Shown: piece by piece, positions 34,378 to 49,001 of the stretch
Position numbering within the stretch: position 1 is the first letter of the stretch
How the letters are laid out: every line of letters starts with the position of its first letter
Assembly: GCF_000687475.1 (NCBI RefSeq)
Contig: NC_057316.1
Span: forward strand, 3,162,001 to 3,226,000
Direction: 5' to 3'
Length of the DNA stretch: 64,000 nucleotides
Origin: Ustilaginoidea virens
Taxonomy: Eukaryota; Ascomycota; Sordariomycetes; Hypocreales; Clavicipitaceae
Translations under genes and position numbers: made by a program
The notes under the pieces: model-generated
Databases searched by the model: none
What the model was told of the DNA's origin: nothing
Seen by the model: the letters and a program-made list of their open reading frames with translations, nothing else

Positions 34378-37300
34378 CTATGCGAACCCGAAATACTCGC
34401 TGCCCTGTGTTATGGCTTTGTGGAGTTGAGCCCGCAACATGTCATAGCTTTCGTATTCGGGAATGTCGAGTTCTGCCCGTCACATAGTTAGATCTGTCAA
34501 TCTGATTCCATCGCTTTTCCATGGACCCGCCGGCCCTGTCCGGATGTACAACTTACGATTGAAGCAGGTGTGTGAAGACGGCAACCGATCCTTATCACCG
34601 TAATCCCGATGAATATTGAAACGGCTTACGCCGTTCATTCCTTCCAGTTCCTTGAAACCGTTGAGAGGAACTTTGCTGGTACCCGTGACGAACTGGAGCA
34701 GTTTTGCTCGCTCTTCCTTGTCAAAAGACCTGACTGCCCTCCAGAACCATTGCATTTGCTGGGATGAGGGCGAGTAGTTCTGGTACTCTGTGTTGCTCTT
34801 CCAATCATCAATGTCAATGTCGGGGAGACCGGAAATGAGGAGTTCAAGTTCCTGTTCGTTGAATATGGAGATCAAGTCCGACGGTATAATCTCATGAAAG
34901 CCTGAGGTAATCGTCAGTATCGCCTTGGCAGCTTCAGACTGCGAGGAAACCGGGAGGGGCCGGCGGCTGTTGCGTCTCAACTTACCCTTCAAGAAGCTTT
35001 CCATCTGATCCTTGACCGACGCAAGCAGCTTGTGTTCGACAACCAGACGAACATAGTCGTGCTTGTTTTCTTCAGTAACAACCATCTCCCGTCCACTTGG
35101 AACCAAGTCAACGACTTTTGTCACCCCGAATTCGTCGTCTTCGACAGAAAACGTCTCGGTGATTATGTCCGTGATGTCATTGTCCAGCATCCAGCAAAGG
35201 GACTTGTAATAGTCCGGGTCGAATGATTCCATATCCTTGACAGACACGGACTTGCCCAGAATTCGCTTATAAACGGCTCGACTGAAGAAGCAATCAAGCA
35301 ATCGGCCCTCATACAGCGCTTTTCCGATTATACGCCCAATGAATTTGAAAAACAATAGATGCTCTGGGTTTACTGCACTGAGCTTGTTCGGATGAAAGGT
35401 GGTACGGTCGGACGAGACTGGAATGAAGAGAACATAGTTTGGATCGAACATCTGCCGAGCAAGGACCTGGAACCACTCGCGAGTCACCCCGCCCGCATCG
35501 ACGCCTTCCTCGCCATGAAATCGAATGTTCAGCTTACCAAACTTCATTTCGTCGCCTGACTTGTAGTAAAGCGACCGGAATGAGTCGTGGAAGACATGGT
35601 CGCGACGCACCGACAGCTGCAGAGGGGCGTACGAAGGGCGGCTGTTTGGGCTGCTTCGAGTATGGACGCTGCGGCTGAAGTAATTGCGCTTGTTATCAAA
35701 CTCCAGGACCTTTGGATTCTTAACCAAGAGAGCGAATGTTCCAGACATCAGCTTAGGATTGTGCCGCACCAGCTCGTTAAGTATCCGGCGGTGATCTTCT
35801 GTAAACGTGAAGAATAGGCTGGCTGTGCGAGCTTCCGGAGGCGGGCTGGAATGGGTCATGTCCTTGATCGTTTGGCTCTGCACCATGTCGTCGCTTGCCG
35901 TGGTATTCTTGCACACCACCATGAGTGCTTCAATCAGGGGGAGCAGAATGGTGGCAACATTGAGCATGTTCTCCCGCTCACGAATGGCTTTCAGGCACGC
36001 ACTCAGCTTCTCCCACATGGCGGAAAACGTGGAATTGTGGTAAAGAGACGTGACAAGATGCTGCTTGTCATTTTCTTTGAGCGATTCATCTTCCCCCTTG
36101 CCACCCTTTTTGCGCCCGTCAAACAGGTGATCCAAAGCAGTCAAAACTCTAAGAAGCTTGTTTTGTTCCGAAGCCCCTGGTGAAAACTTCAAGAGCGCGA
36201 CTCCTTGAATCTCGGTTCCAGAGGTTGCTTGCTCAATATGCGGCAAAAGCTCATCCAGGTCTGTAACAATGTTCTCGCTGAGAAGTCGAGCCTGGTTCAC
36301 GAGTTCTTGTCCGAATACAGCTTTGGCCCCGGGAATAGCGGACAGGTTTTTGATGGTTGAGATGGTGTTCTGGAATGTCTTGGAGCTGCATTCCCTGGCA
36401 ACAAAGATTTTGACAACCAACGTGAGGTTATGTGCCGGAATGACGGGCGGTTGCAGTTGCTTGGGCCCTTTGGTTCCAGCGTGTTTGGTAACCCTGGGAG
36501 GCTCCCTGCCTTCAGCACCTGTGCGCTCCGGTGCCAGTACCTGTTCCGCAGTGTTTCCTGTCGCTGTACCAGCAGCGTCAGCTTGCTCGACGGTAGCCCC
36601 TTGCCGCTCCTCATCGGCCGCGGTAGACGCGGGCTTATCGACCTCTCCACCCTGCAGATCCTTCCGTTTGCGTTCCAGGTTCAGCAAGGGCAGTGTAACG
36701 CGGTTGAGGAGATCAGCAAGGTGTGTCATGGCAACAGAACTCTCCGTAACCACCTCCCGGTCCAGCAACGTCAAGAGAGAATTGATGGCGTATTTATGAG
36801 ACTTTGAATCCTTAATATTGCCCTTTCGGCTCAGTGCCCTCTTGAGTGTAGACCCCACAACCTCGTGTTCCGTCAAAAACAGCCAAGGAATGTGATGGCT
36901 TCTTGCGCAAAGATCGACCAAAAGATCCAGACACTGCTGGACGATCAGCAAGGGAGAAGTTTCCGAGTTGCCAGGTTGAGCAATCGCACTCATCGGTCCG
37001 GGATTCGTCAAAGTCTTCTTAAGGCTTTGCGGTGTTTTGGGCTCATTGTCGCGCTCCTTGTGTTTTCGAGCCTTGATCGAGAGCTGCCCAAAGCTGCGCT
37101 CTACCGCGCTTACATCCATACTTCCTTCCTGGAGAATCTGAAGAATGGTGCTAACGACCTCGAGTCGATTTTGGCGGTTTTCGCATACGTCAGCAAACAC
37201 GGCGAACAGATACCCTCGAATCGAGCCTTGGTGCGCGATGAACATCAATCGCACCAACGTTGCAACCCCAGACTTGTCCAGCATCTGGACCACAGTGCGC

Positions 37301-40300
37301 CGTTGATTTTTTTCGGCGCGGTCAGCACCATCATCAGGTGGCGGCCCTCGTCCTGGTACAGCGACGGATCGTATGCCTTGAAGTTGAGGCGCTGGTGGGT
37401 GTTGTTGGCTTAGGGCTCGTGCCTGAGCGGCCATCTCTGGTGTGAGCTGGTCCATGATGTCTTCGCCTTGGTCCATCAATACTTGCTCACGGAGGGCAGG
37501 AGGAAAGGTCAGCAAAATGCTTGCAGCGTCCATCTCAACTGCTGGCGGTTGTCCGGAAGAAGCAGCAGCTTGGCGACGACTCTCCTCACGGTGCCTTCGG
37601 CGCTCTTCTTGTCGTTCTTGCTGAGCTATCTCCATGCGTAGTTCTTCCGGAAGGGCATCAAGAAATTCCTGGAATACCTCGGTCGACTCTCCAGCAGTAG
37701 CTTCCTCGCGCGCTTGAGACCGTCTCTCACTCACTGTGTGCGCAATGACCTCTTCTCTGAACTCCTCAGGCAAAGCTGCAAGATACTCAGGATCGATGCC
37801 CAGCTCGGTTACGTCAACCTCTTCGCCTCTGATGGTTGTCATAACCCGTGGTTGGTCAGCAGCAGCAGATGTCGACGTGGTTACGACATTCTCAGCTTCA
37901 GTTGCTTCAATTCCCTCCATCGCTCCCTCGACATTGTGAACCTGCTGTTGTTCATCAGTACCAGACGTCCCGGATACAGTCATGCGGTCTCGGGCGGCCC
38001 GTTCGTGCTCCTGCCGCTCTTCTGCCTCTCTCTTTTCTCTCTCGGCCTTTTCCTCAGCAGCCTTTTCTTCGCGGGCCAGTCGTTCCTCTTCTTCTCGCTT
38101 CTTCTGTTCCTCATCCATTTTTCTCTGATGTTCTGCCTCTTCTGCTTTGATCTTCTTCTCGAGCTTCATAGCAGAGGGAGTCAGATGGGCGGTAATGATA
38201 TTGCCGAGTTTGGCTGCCTCAGCAGTGTGGTTCGTTCCAAATATCATTCTGGCTTCCTCTTGGTAGCGATCCAAGGTTGATTCGGGCGTGAAGGACACGG
38301 CTTGATGCGGTTCTTGGACCGTCGCATCCCGCCGTTGGTCTGCTCTAACCCACCGTGTTGGGCCTAACTCTCTCATTTCACGAGGGCCCCCCGGTGCCGT
38401 AATATGGAAATGGAAAGCCTGCTGACCGTTACCATTGCGACTCATCATTGGCAGAAATTCCATAAGTTCTCCCAGCAGACCCATAGGGCCATCCATGTTG
38501 TGTCGAACCGAGCCAAGCAAGCCATGTGGAATTCTGAAATCCAACGAGTGAGTGTTGCCATGGCGCGAGGAGGTTTCATTTGCTTGGTCACTGCGGCGCA
38601 ATAGCGGGTTGAGGCCATCCTCGGCGTTCGGTTGTGGTCCTGTAGCACGATGACCGCGAGAAAAATAACTTCGAAAGTCTGGTATCAAAGTTAGCTCTGT
38701 TTGGAGGAACTGGGTGGGATAACTATGCTCACCTAGGTGTTCACGGTGGTTCCCGGATGCAAAACGGGTCGGGAATGGACTTCGGTTCTCCATCCTAGTC
38801 AGAACCGAGCGGCGATTATGTCCTTCAAAAAACGAGAGTTGCCTATGTCTCTCGTCCGCGTCAGAAGTCATGCCGTCCCATCCCAAAGCCGGCATCTGAG
38901 GTATTTCGTCGTCTAGAGTTCCGTCAGCATTCTTCTTCCCCATCCCGTCCGAAAGGAAGTAAAACGGCCATTGCATAGTAAGCAGAGGGAGTCGACATAC
39001 CAGGATAATCATCATCATAGATATACTCTTCGTCGTCCATCTCCTCTCCGTCATCATCATCTTCTGGTGATACAGGTCAGTCAATCAGTAGAAAAAAGGA
39101 GCTATATCCAACGTACCGCCGTCCTCATGATCATCATCCAGATAGTGATCGTCCAGTCCAATGTCTGGATCGTAATCACCGTCGTCTCCCATCATGGCCC
39201 TAGCCATGTTGTCGAGAAGATCGCCTGGTTCCATGCCATGTAAATGAGCCCCTTCCTCTTCCTGTACGTCTGCGTCATAATCCAAACCATCTTCCTCGGT
39301 ATCGTCCTCTCCTTCAACATCACTCTCACTTTCCCATCCTGAGTCGCCATCTTCTTCGAGGGGGTTTCCGTCTTCGTCGACAATCTCGACTCGATCATCA
39401 AGGTCCTCCATATCGGCAGAGTCCATTTCGTCGTCATCTTCTTCGCTATCTTCATCGTCATCGTCATCTTCATCCATAATAACTTCGACGACTCCAGGTT
39501 CTCCATGCAGGCCTTCGATATCTCCTATGCCGCTGAGTTCCTCATCTTCATCGCTGATGTCATTCTCACCGTCCGACATGCCATCTTCCCCATACTCCAT
39601 CTCGTCATCATACTCATCCCCATACATATCCTCATCATCATCCTCGTCGCCTTCGTCAGATTCGTCATCTTCTCCTCGAGGCTCGAGCATGCCGAGTGCA
39701 GAGTTTCGATACAAGTCTGGAGTCTCCTCTCTATCATCATCATCCGCGTCTGACAAGGATGAGGACGATGCGAAATCCTCGTCACTGTGTTCACCTGCTA
39801 GATCTGATGGCAAAATATTGGAATGACTCAACTCCTTGGCAGTACCTGTCAGAACTTTCAGAACGCGAAGTATATTCTTAATAGCACGCTTTATGCCTGG
39901 GTAACTGAGGTTAATCTCAGCGATGGAAGATGTCAGTTTCTCGACATATCCCTTTTCATACATAAGACGACGCAGATGGGCTTGAGTACGAGCCTGACGG
40001 CTGTCAGTGCTTCTGGAATTGGAGTTTTGGTCCCGGTCCCTTTCTCCGATCATGTGGCTCATTAGTTCCGCCAGGCACTGCATTCGAGAATAGCGTGTCT
40101 CCAACGGCTCGTTGGTAAGCGGAGCCTTCTCGTAGGCTTTTAGAACTGTATCCAGGACAAACTTTCGGACAAATAGCAGGTCAGGTTCGTCATCGTAAGC
40201 ATATTTATCAGCAGACCGATCAATAACCTTCTCGCTCGTCTTCGATACCAATGCTACGAGTACTTTCTGAGTGAGCGAAGAGGTTGCGGCTCTCTTCTTG

Positions 40301-43300
40301 GAGGCGATGGTGTCTGTAGTGCCATTCAGGTTGCCTTGGCACAATAAGTCGTATATCAAATAATTCAAGATGCTAGACCTAGGCTTGATGGGTGTAGTGG
40401 TTGACAGAGGTGGCGCACTCCGTTTGAAGTTGATGAATTCAACCTTGGTTCGTGTGTAGCTTTGAAGGAGCTCGGATAAACAATTCAGCAGGAAACATCG
40501 ATATATAAAGATCGGGTGCTCTTCAGCCTTGAAGACGGGCTTGGTCTGTTTCTTATCCCTTGCGTCAGACGCCGAGTTGTCTGCGAGGCTTGCTTCTTCC
40601 GAGTCTGCTACTACAGAAGGCTCTGCTGGGTTTGTCGCAGTTGCAAGTCCAGGCTCCTTGTCATCTACTTCACGATAGTTGATCAGTTCGCACAGCAAGA
40701 AATGAATGACGCCGTCGGGGTTCTCCACCACGGGGCGTTTAGCATCATGTTGCGGCTTTGCAGCATCAATCATTTCATTGTCGAACTGTTCAGTAGATGA
40801 CTTTATGCATTCGGCGGCCGATGCGTCTGGCGGTTGTTTCGCTTCTATGGCCTTGACATTTACTTCTCCTTGATCCTTCCAAGCCAAGGGTTGCGGTCTG
40901 CTCGAGTCTCCAGAAGGGGCAATCCATCTGGAGAACATGAGAAGCTCGTTGGTCACTTCAACAAACAAACCAGGAGCGCGCAGGGCTACAGGAGCCATGG
41001 CTCGCAGGTATGATTGAACATCGGGATGACCACGTTGATTTCGCTGTAGATTGGGAAAGTCGGCCCGTATTTCCGCGCTCATGATTTGCTTCACAGTTTC
41101 CTCGTCCTCAATAACGTGTCGGAGTATCGTAATGACGTGAGCAGTTAGTCTGGTCTGCTTAAGACGCTCGGAGCCCGATCCAGATAGTTGTTTAGCCATC
41201 AAGAACAGTCGTTGCAGGTTTTTCTTTTCGCCCACTAATTTTGCAAGGCTCCGCTTCCGCGTCAAGATGACAAGTACCCGGACAACGGCAGTAGCCAGCA
41301 ATTCCTCCTTTCCAATTCGAGGCAGCAAATTCAACAAAGACTCTAGGATTTGGCGGCGGTTGTCGTCCCCGACAAGAGGCAGTCCTGCTCGCACGACCGG
41401 TTCAGCGACCGAATCATCCAAGGATTTTGGAGGCTTCCACTGCACCGGGATGGGACGCTCGTCATGGCAAAGAAGCACCTCCAGCACGAGAAGGATGTAA
41501 GGTATCCATGGAGGTAATTCATCAGTGGCCGACGAGAGGGGAACTCTCAAGAAACCAACGTACTCGTCCACCTTATCGGCGAGTATTTCTGTGTTTTGCT
41601 CAAAGAATTTCTCATCTTGGAGAAGAAGAGCCAGCAAGTGAGCATACGCGGCAATACACGTTCCGTTTCGCCGCTTCTCTTCCTCGTCAAGAGCTAGTGA
41701 AGAGAGTGCGAATGTCAGCGTTGAGGCGACTTCCTCCTGGGCATCATGATTTTGTCTCCGCAAGATAATCGCTGAAACCAAATCCGAGACGTCTATAGCA
41801 GTCTCAGGATGAGCTCGAATGACGTCCAGACATTGATCGATGAGGTTGCCACGAATTTCGGCTCGCATAGTATCCAGCTTTTTCTTGAGAGCTGCAAACC
41901 CGGTGGCTACATCTTGACCAACCGATCCATCTTCCGTACCAATTGTTGGGACATTAGCGATTTTCCCTGTTGGCACGGAGGTGGAACTGTCGTCGGTCTG
42001 AGCATTATCGATTTGCCTTTCAACATACTCAACCATCTCATCAGCAGAAGATATGTCAGGCAGGGAATCCAGCATCACCGTGTCCGTGTTCGAAATACCA
42101 GCAGCGCTTGTAGGCTCATCCGGGTCCCTTGACGAGCCTTCTTTCAGGGAAGATGCGTCGGCATCCTCGACGGGAATGGGGTTCCGTGACCCAGCCAGGT
42201 GATCTGTGTGAGCACGGCAATACTCGGCGGCTGCAGTGCTATTGCCATTGGCTCTATATATCGCTTCCTGAACGAGATCTTCATCAAAGCCCAAACCTAG
42301 AGCGTCAGCTGCAACGTCTCTAAAGGCGGCCCATTTGAACCTGACATCGTTATATTTGAAGACATTGAATGGTGCTTTGCCGTCTTTCGGTATAGACTGT
42401 GGCTCATGATCCGCAGCACAGACAGACTTGAGAATTTCGAGAAGCCTCTTGATCGTGGCGTCCGAGACCTTTTCGATGAAGCTGGAAGTCCAAAGCTCCA
42501 TGATTGCGGGCAGGATCCCAGCGCGGAACTCGACAACGATTTGCTGGTACACGTTCAGGCTATTTTGTGATCGATCCGCTTGCCGCTGTATGTTGAAGAG
42601 ATTGGAGGTTTCTGACAGGAACTTGCCATTGACGAGGACATACTGTAAATCTAGTACTTTTTTTAGACCGTACGCGGCTACTTTAGCTCTCGAAGACTCG
42701 TCCGAGCCGTTATCTGCGTCAAGTTCCACTGAGGAAGCAAACACCCTCAACATGGTGTTAAGCACTTCGAGACCACCCTGCTCCTTGAAGGCTAGAAGCA
42801 CTGGCATGATAATATGCACAGTGGACCTGTCACTCTGGCGGATCGAAGGATGGTCGATCAGCATTTCATGAATGGTGTGAAGCATAATGATCCAGTAATG
42901 AAAGTCTTTGGACGTCGGCTGGGGTTGCGCAACTGAGGGGCCTAAGTGAGATAGGACGGTATTGGCCAAGGCCATGGCAATTTCAAGTTGTCGTGGGCGG
43001 GGAAATGAGTCCAGGTGGTTGGGCTCCCGTCTTGGCAATAGTGCCTTGCCCACAGACTGGAACAGGGGGAAAGATGTCGGGATCATAGGGTGTAGCAATG
43101 TGCGAAGCATGTCGTAATTCAAGAATCGAGGACTGGATTGTTCCTCTTCCGTTGGTTGAGCGATTGGGGACGCATCTGTTCCACCGGTAGAGCTCCAACC
43201 ACCTGTAGTGCTGTTCAGCACGTCCGGAATCGAAGTCTCGTCTACTCTAGATCTTCCGCGACCCGTTGGATTGTCGGCCCCAGATACACTTTGTCTGCGT

Positions 43301-46300
43301 AATGACCAATGCTGTGGGACGACAGAGAGTTCGCCGGCCTCTTCAGCCAAGACTCCACGAAGCAGCGGACCAAGAGACTGAATCAATTTAAGATAGTAAT
43401 CGTACACATTGACTGGATAAAACTGCAAGGAATTGGACCTTGATGTTGTAAAGCAGTCGGATATGATTTTGATAAAGGTCTGCGCATTCAAGAGCGCCTT
43501 GATCTTTTGTGTGGCTCGCAATACAACCTCTGTAGTTTCGGCATTCTCGCTCCAGGATTGCAGATCTGCGACCAAAAAGGCCCCAAAGTAAGGCGGTAGG
43601 GCTTCAGTCTTTGACGCTAGTGGCTCCAGCATGTCAACATTTGACTGAGCCCGACGAAGAAGTGACGGTAGTCCACGAATAGGAGAGTGTTCGATCAACT
43701 GAGTCAAGACCTGATTGAGAACTCTTGAGGCACTGGAATCTCCGAACGCTGCGTCGAGGCTTGGTGATTCACAAAGGTCAAGCAACAATTCGATGCCACC
43801 CTTTTTGACAAAATTAGCTTTGAGGAGAGAATTGGACAAGTATCCAGTCAAGAAATTAGCGAGAGCATGGATATACGGTGTAAACGACTTCGGGCGGGCG
43901 AATTTTTGGGGTCTGCTCTTTTCGGAAATGGAGTGGCCAGCCGGTATATCCGACATGTCAATGTCTAGTCTATCGTCGGCTTCTTCCTTGTCGGATGAAG
44001 ATTTCTCGGTCAAGGCCTCCGAGAGACGTCCATGAGGGTGCGCAGTGACAACGCGTCCTTCGCTATTGACCACGTATAGTCTAGCTCCCCAATCCGATTC
44101 AGTTCCCTTCTCGATGCCGAGCCAACGCACTCGAGCGACCATGTCAATCACAGCGTTGGAGATTGCTGTCCGAAGGGGTGGATGATGCCGAGCAAGCTCA
44201 TCGAAGTTGGCACCGGCATTGGGAGCTAGCTCATTGTCCGCTTTCATGCAAAAGACGTGCGGCGCGCTCTCGAAAATCTCGAGGAAGCTGTCAAATGCTT
44301 TGGAAGCTACCACCATCTTCATGCCTATGTGGTTCAGACAAATCGAGTTCAGGACTTGGGGGACAATGTTGATCGCCTCCGCTGATGCAAGGATACCTTG
44401 AGCTGGTTTGCTACTTCGTGTTTTCCGGATCTCTTCATCAGACGGAGGATGAGGCCGATCGTCTTCATCTGCGATAGATGCCACTAGAGAGCTCTCGGGG
44501 GACTCAGCTGCCTCATCCTCTTGCTGCCGCTCGCTCTGTCTTGCTTCTTCGCCTTGCTGCTGCTCCAGAATTGGGCCTCCTGTTATTGCCTCCAAATATG
44601 TCCTGATCATGCCTGATTCCGATATGGCGGCGAAGCTCGTGGGATCATTGTTTATAAAATCGCTCAAAATTGTCACCGAACTTGTCCACACCACGGATCC
44701 AAAACTGTGTTTGTTTGCCATGATCGCACGGAGACTCTGGAGCAAATCTGATTTTTCAGCGAGGTTACGCAGCAATCGATCTGTATTGCCACCATAGCTG
44801 TAGGAATTCGTCATGACGTGATGAACGAACTTCAATAGCCATTTCAAGGTTTGCTGCTGGTAATATGGTATCTCATAGTCGACAGCAGCCGACTGTTGGT
44901 CCTGCCTGACACCCTTGGACGAGCGCAAGGATTCCTGGGCTTCCACGACGGCATCAACCAGAAGTCGGGCTACCGCATCAAGGCCATTTGCATTAAAGAA
45001 CGACGTGAATGCATTCTGATAGGTCCAAACCAGGCCGTCCAAGAAGGCTAATACCATGGAATGATGCCGCTGCGCAACATGTGATCGAATGTTGAGTATC
45101 TCGACCAGAATTTCCATGAGACCCGCCGAAACCATCTCGCTACCAGCCCTCGTAGCCATCGAGAGGTGAAGTGTCAGAGAGAATAAGTTGTTTCGCCAGT
45201 CGTCTTCTTCAGTGGCCTGATATCCGGCATCGGCGGCATCGTCAACTTGCATACCTGCCACAGCCTTTCTAATGACGTACAGCAAGATACCGTGGTTGAC
45301 ATTGGCATTCAATGCGGACAGGACATCTTGGCATTTGCTGCTGAAGCCAGATATGGCCTCGAGCAGAGCCAAAGAGAATGTCTGCAGCCAAAGCGGAATC
45401 CTCGTGTTGGCGTCCGCAGAAGGGTGTATCAATTCTGCGAGCTGGTAAATTAGTTGATACCGCCTCGTCTCATCGACGTCATGTCGAAGTATTTTCTCCA
45501 CAAAGCTCGACTCGGTGTGAATATAGGCTAGGTTCGTAATAGCAAGGAGCCGAGTAGCAAGCAATTTCTGTCTGGACTCGAGAGACTCCGTGAGCGCTTT
45601 CGCGACTCGAAGGCGATGGAAGAGCTCGTATTTTGCTGTCGGCGGCATATCGGCAGGACATCGTTTCACAAGGTCGTAGATTGACGTCGTCGTAATGACT
45701 GACCTGGACACTTCAAACGACTTTTGCCCGGATGATGCTTGTTCATCAGCTATGGCGGGAGTCCGTGGCAAGACGGGAGAGGAGTCATCCCCTGCCAAAT
45801 TGCGAACTCGTGGAGTATGCTGGGCGCCTCCAACTGCGTGACTGCGGTGCAGAGGTGTTGGGGTGGACGTCGTTGATGAGCGGCCAGGCTCGTGTGACGC
45901 ATTGGTAGCAGCAGGGCTATCTTGAAGGTAGTAGTGCACCTTGACGTCGCCCCAGCCCTGCCATCGCGTTTCATCGCAGGAAGCAACGGCAACCAAGTCG
46001 TTGGCATGAGTCGTGGCAGAGTTTCTACTGCCGGATCCATGGCCCTTTTCCTTGCCCTTAGTTGGAACTGGCGTGGACGGCGTCGGGTCTCCCAGACTGA
46101 TGCTTGGTGTTTTGACGAAGGGAAGAGCAATTTGCTGTACCCGGTCAAGGTCAATATTGTAATGATTGGCTAGAAGAGCTGAGCTAATTTGCCTGGATGC
46201 ATTAGCTATGCGTTTGACAGATGCCTGATATCGTTGTGCCAATTCGGAGCCAACTTCGAGAGTAGAAATCAAGACTGAAAGGGACGTGGTATTTAGAAGG

Positions 46301-46853
46301 TCGTTCAAGTGGGCGCTACTCGCATATATGCTTCTGTTTCCGCAGTGTTCCAGGAGCATGCGGGTAAACCGCAGAACAGCTTCTATAAGCAATCTGTCTC
46401 CGTCAGAAGAGAAACCAAGCTCCATGAGCTCTTCCAAGCTCCACTTTCTCTCGTCGCGAAAGTCCGAAGATTTAGACTCGTTGAGAAGAATGTGGGTGCC
46501 GAAGTCGCGTGACTGGGGCCCGTCGTTTAGGTTATAGACCTTGCAAAAATGCTCCAAAATGCTGTCAAATCGATTCAAAAGGGGTATCCAGTGATAAAGA
46601 TCGCCCCGACCAAAGGGCCATTGCGAGGGGAAAGACGCTAGGTGGTTCGGTAAGGATGGAAGTTCAATCGTGGATGCAGTTTCGACAAAGGATTTGAGCC
46701 AAGGAGACTAAACGGAGCAACGATTAGTAACAGAGGCACGTCTATAGTTTTTCTTGAAAACCCCATTTATTAGTCATGAGGGGTTCGAGAGCTCTCTGAA
46801 ATTACCTGTGTGTCCTTGTGCTTGGACTGCATGGACTTTGTGATTTTGCCCAT
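34378..46853 (-). CDS. TOM1: giant HECT E3 ubiquitin ligase (TOM1/HUWE1 family)
   Basis: Exons, minus strand: 46853-46806, 46707-39117, 39063-39001, 38912-38733, 38678-34986, 34901-34557, 34472-34378; 4004 aa. The first exon gives MGKITKSMQSKHKDTQ. The N-terminal armadillo-like DUF908/DUF913 region (about 20-1000) begins SPWLKSFVETAS. A UBA-like segment lies near 1475-1520 (DALGLGFDEDLVQEAIYRANGN), a very acidic Asp/Glu stretch at about 2320-2560, a Glu/Lys/Arg coiled coil near 2860-2950 and a DUF4414-like part after it. The C-terminal HECT domain is complete, with catalytic Cys3971 in LPSSHTCFN and C-terminus SEYFGFA. Yeast Tom1 ubiquitinates excess histones and unassembled ribosomal proteins and affects mRNA export. 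Three introns have lengths divisible by three or near frame-neutral junctions and could be misread as coding; removing them restores family sequence, including FLKGFHEIIP. Confidence 0.95.
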
Positions 46854-47685
46854 GGTGAAAAGTGAGGGCGGCAAAGCCGCGGAAACAAAAGCAAGCTCCC
46901 CCTCCCACTACAGCCTGGCTTCCCGCCTCGTCAACGCAACTGGCAAAGGTGAAGTGCTCTTAAACGGACAACTGCCGGCGTCCTTTTTCTACTGGGGGGG
47001 TCTGAGACTGCGGTATAATGTTTCGGGTGGTGAGGCAAACTTGCGTCTTGTAAACGCCCCTCGAATAGCGAGGAGAGGGGCTCAAGAGGAAACGGCACCG
47101 GATCGAAGGGCGGTGATAAAGAAGACTGCGAATATGAATAGCTTACTTCTTGGTAAGCATCCGGATATCTCCCGCCGATCCAGAATTAACAGTCAAGGTC
47201 ACGGCCGGCCTATTCAGCAGCTTGTCTTGCTACCGTTTGGCCGATAACGCTCCAGATAGAGAGAGCGCTGCTGGCACGGGTGCAGGACCGTCCCAGAGCA
47301 GGTTCCCAATATCGGCGAATAAACCAACTTTTTGGTGCAGACGAGGGTGTCGAAAACCTCCGTGAGTCGGTTGACGGTACGGGGTCGATTACCCGTAAGA
47401 TGGAAGGAGGGAGATGTCGATTCGAGGAGAAAGTTACGATGTAGGGAGAGAAAAATATGGAGTTGTTTGGACATCAGAACATCAGGTTATGGAAGGTGGG
47501 CCTTTGCGTAATGGGAGTCCAAAGTTTGAAGTGGGTCCAAGCTTCTCGAGAGCCTGTAGCTGGTTAGGTGCCTGGTACCTACCTCCTGGTCTAGTGCGTG
47601 TGCAAACGCACGGTACGGAGTACCTACCTCTCGGGAGTCAGGACAGCCAAGCAGCCACCTAACCTACCCTAGAGACAGGCATCTT

Positions 47686-47759
47686 CCCAGGTACCTACCT
47701 ACCTACCTACCTCCTACCTACCTACCTAGGTAGGTACCTACCTTACCTACATGGTACCT
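47686..47759. repeat. (TACC)n / (GGTA)n inverted simple repeat
   Basis: A run of TACC units meets a run of GGTA units around CCTAGG, forming an imperfect inverted repeat. Further units flank it out to 47565 and 48015. Confidence 0.85.
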
Positions 47760-48967
47760 TTAGTATCGCAGTGTACCGTACTCCGTATAGTACCTAATAA
47801 AGTCATATATTGTGAGGCGTCACACTTTTGGTGCAATATTTAGACTGGTACTACCTCTTGGAGTGGTGATCTTGGGCTTTGTCCTCGCCGTCACCATCGC
47901 TAAGTACTTACCATCGAGACCTGCGTAGAGTTGGGGGTACTGCGGAGCCAAGTGGTTGCTGAGTTTTTGCGCCACAGGTAGGTTAGGTTAGGTACCTTGG
48001 GTACATAGGTACCTAACTTATCGCACATGCATTGTTTCGATCTGATAATGCATTATTACTATTTCACAGACAAGCGGCGGCTAAAACCTCCAGTCCTATC
48101 CTGCGGATTTATGGAATCTCGCCAGTGTACACCGTACTGAAGTACAGAGCAGTAGTATCCGACACTTCGGTATCAATTTGACTCCCCCAAGCGCTTACTG
48201 GGGTTGGAAACTCCAATCATCATTCTCGGAATACGCGCCGTACAATTGATTGGGTTCTTTGATGATTATGCGCTTGGCGAAGATTGAAATCGAACAAGCG
48301 CTAGAGCGGCATCTTTTGTTGGGTGTTGCTGAATACTGGGCGGCATATCAGCTTAGGAACAGAATCAAGCGTTTCCATATGCCGGAGTGCCTTTCTCTCT
48401 CTCTCTCTCTCTTTCTTCTCTTCTGCAAGGAAGAAAGGGTCAGGAAGCTAGTTGACGTCACTAAGTAGGTAGCTTTCGACTTAACTCTTAGCACGCAGAT
48501 TCGCCACTACATCATCTTCAGACTCTTCAGACCACCTCGTAGGGGCGTATGGTTAAAGTCTTGGGAGGCACGCGTGCCGATTGCGTCTCCAAGATGAAAA
48601 AGGAAAGAAAGTAAAAGAAAGTAAGAAAGTGAGAAGAAGCAGAAAAGAAGCAAAAGACAGACAGCTATTTCCTTGTGGGGGACTTGGGAAATATGGAATC
48701 AATGGCAGGAAAATGGGGGTGCGGTCAATTGACTGAAGGTACCTACCTGTTGACCCAAGGTGCCAGACTACTAACTGACTTCAGGCCTCCATGAACTATA
48801 TGTCCATGTCTGGTACATTAGGTCAATACTTTGCAGAATTTGTCTACCTCCTACGTTCTCTTTGTCCATTCCTTTCCTTCGATTGCCTCGAACATCTCCA
48901 GTTCGTGTTACTTACTCCTTCATGACACGGTTAAAAAAAAAAAAAAAGGAGGGGGGGGCCGAAATAA

Positions 48968-49001
48968 AAGAAGAAGAAGAAGAAGAAGAAGAAGAAGAAA
49001 A
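48968..49001. repeat. (GAA)n triplet microsatellite
   Basis: About eleven GAA triplets in intergenic DNA, preceded by A and G runs. Confidence 0.9.

Noticed and set aside
34378..46853. Two separate giant genes meeting near 39085
   Set aside because: The stop at 39085 lies inside a 53-nt intron (39116-39064). Splicing joins both halves in phase, and the order matches TOM1, so it is one gene.
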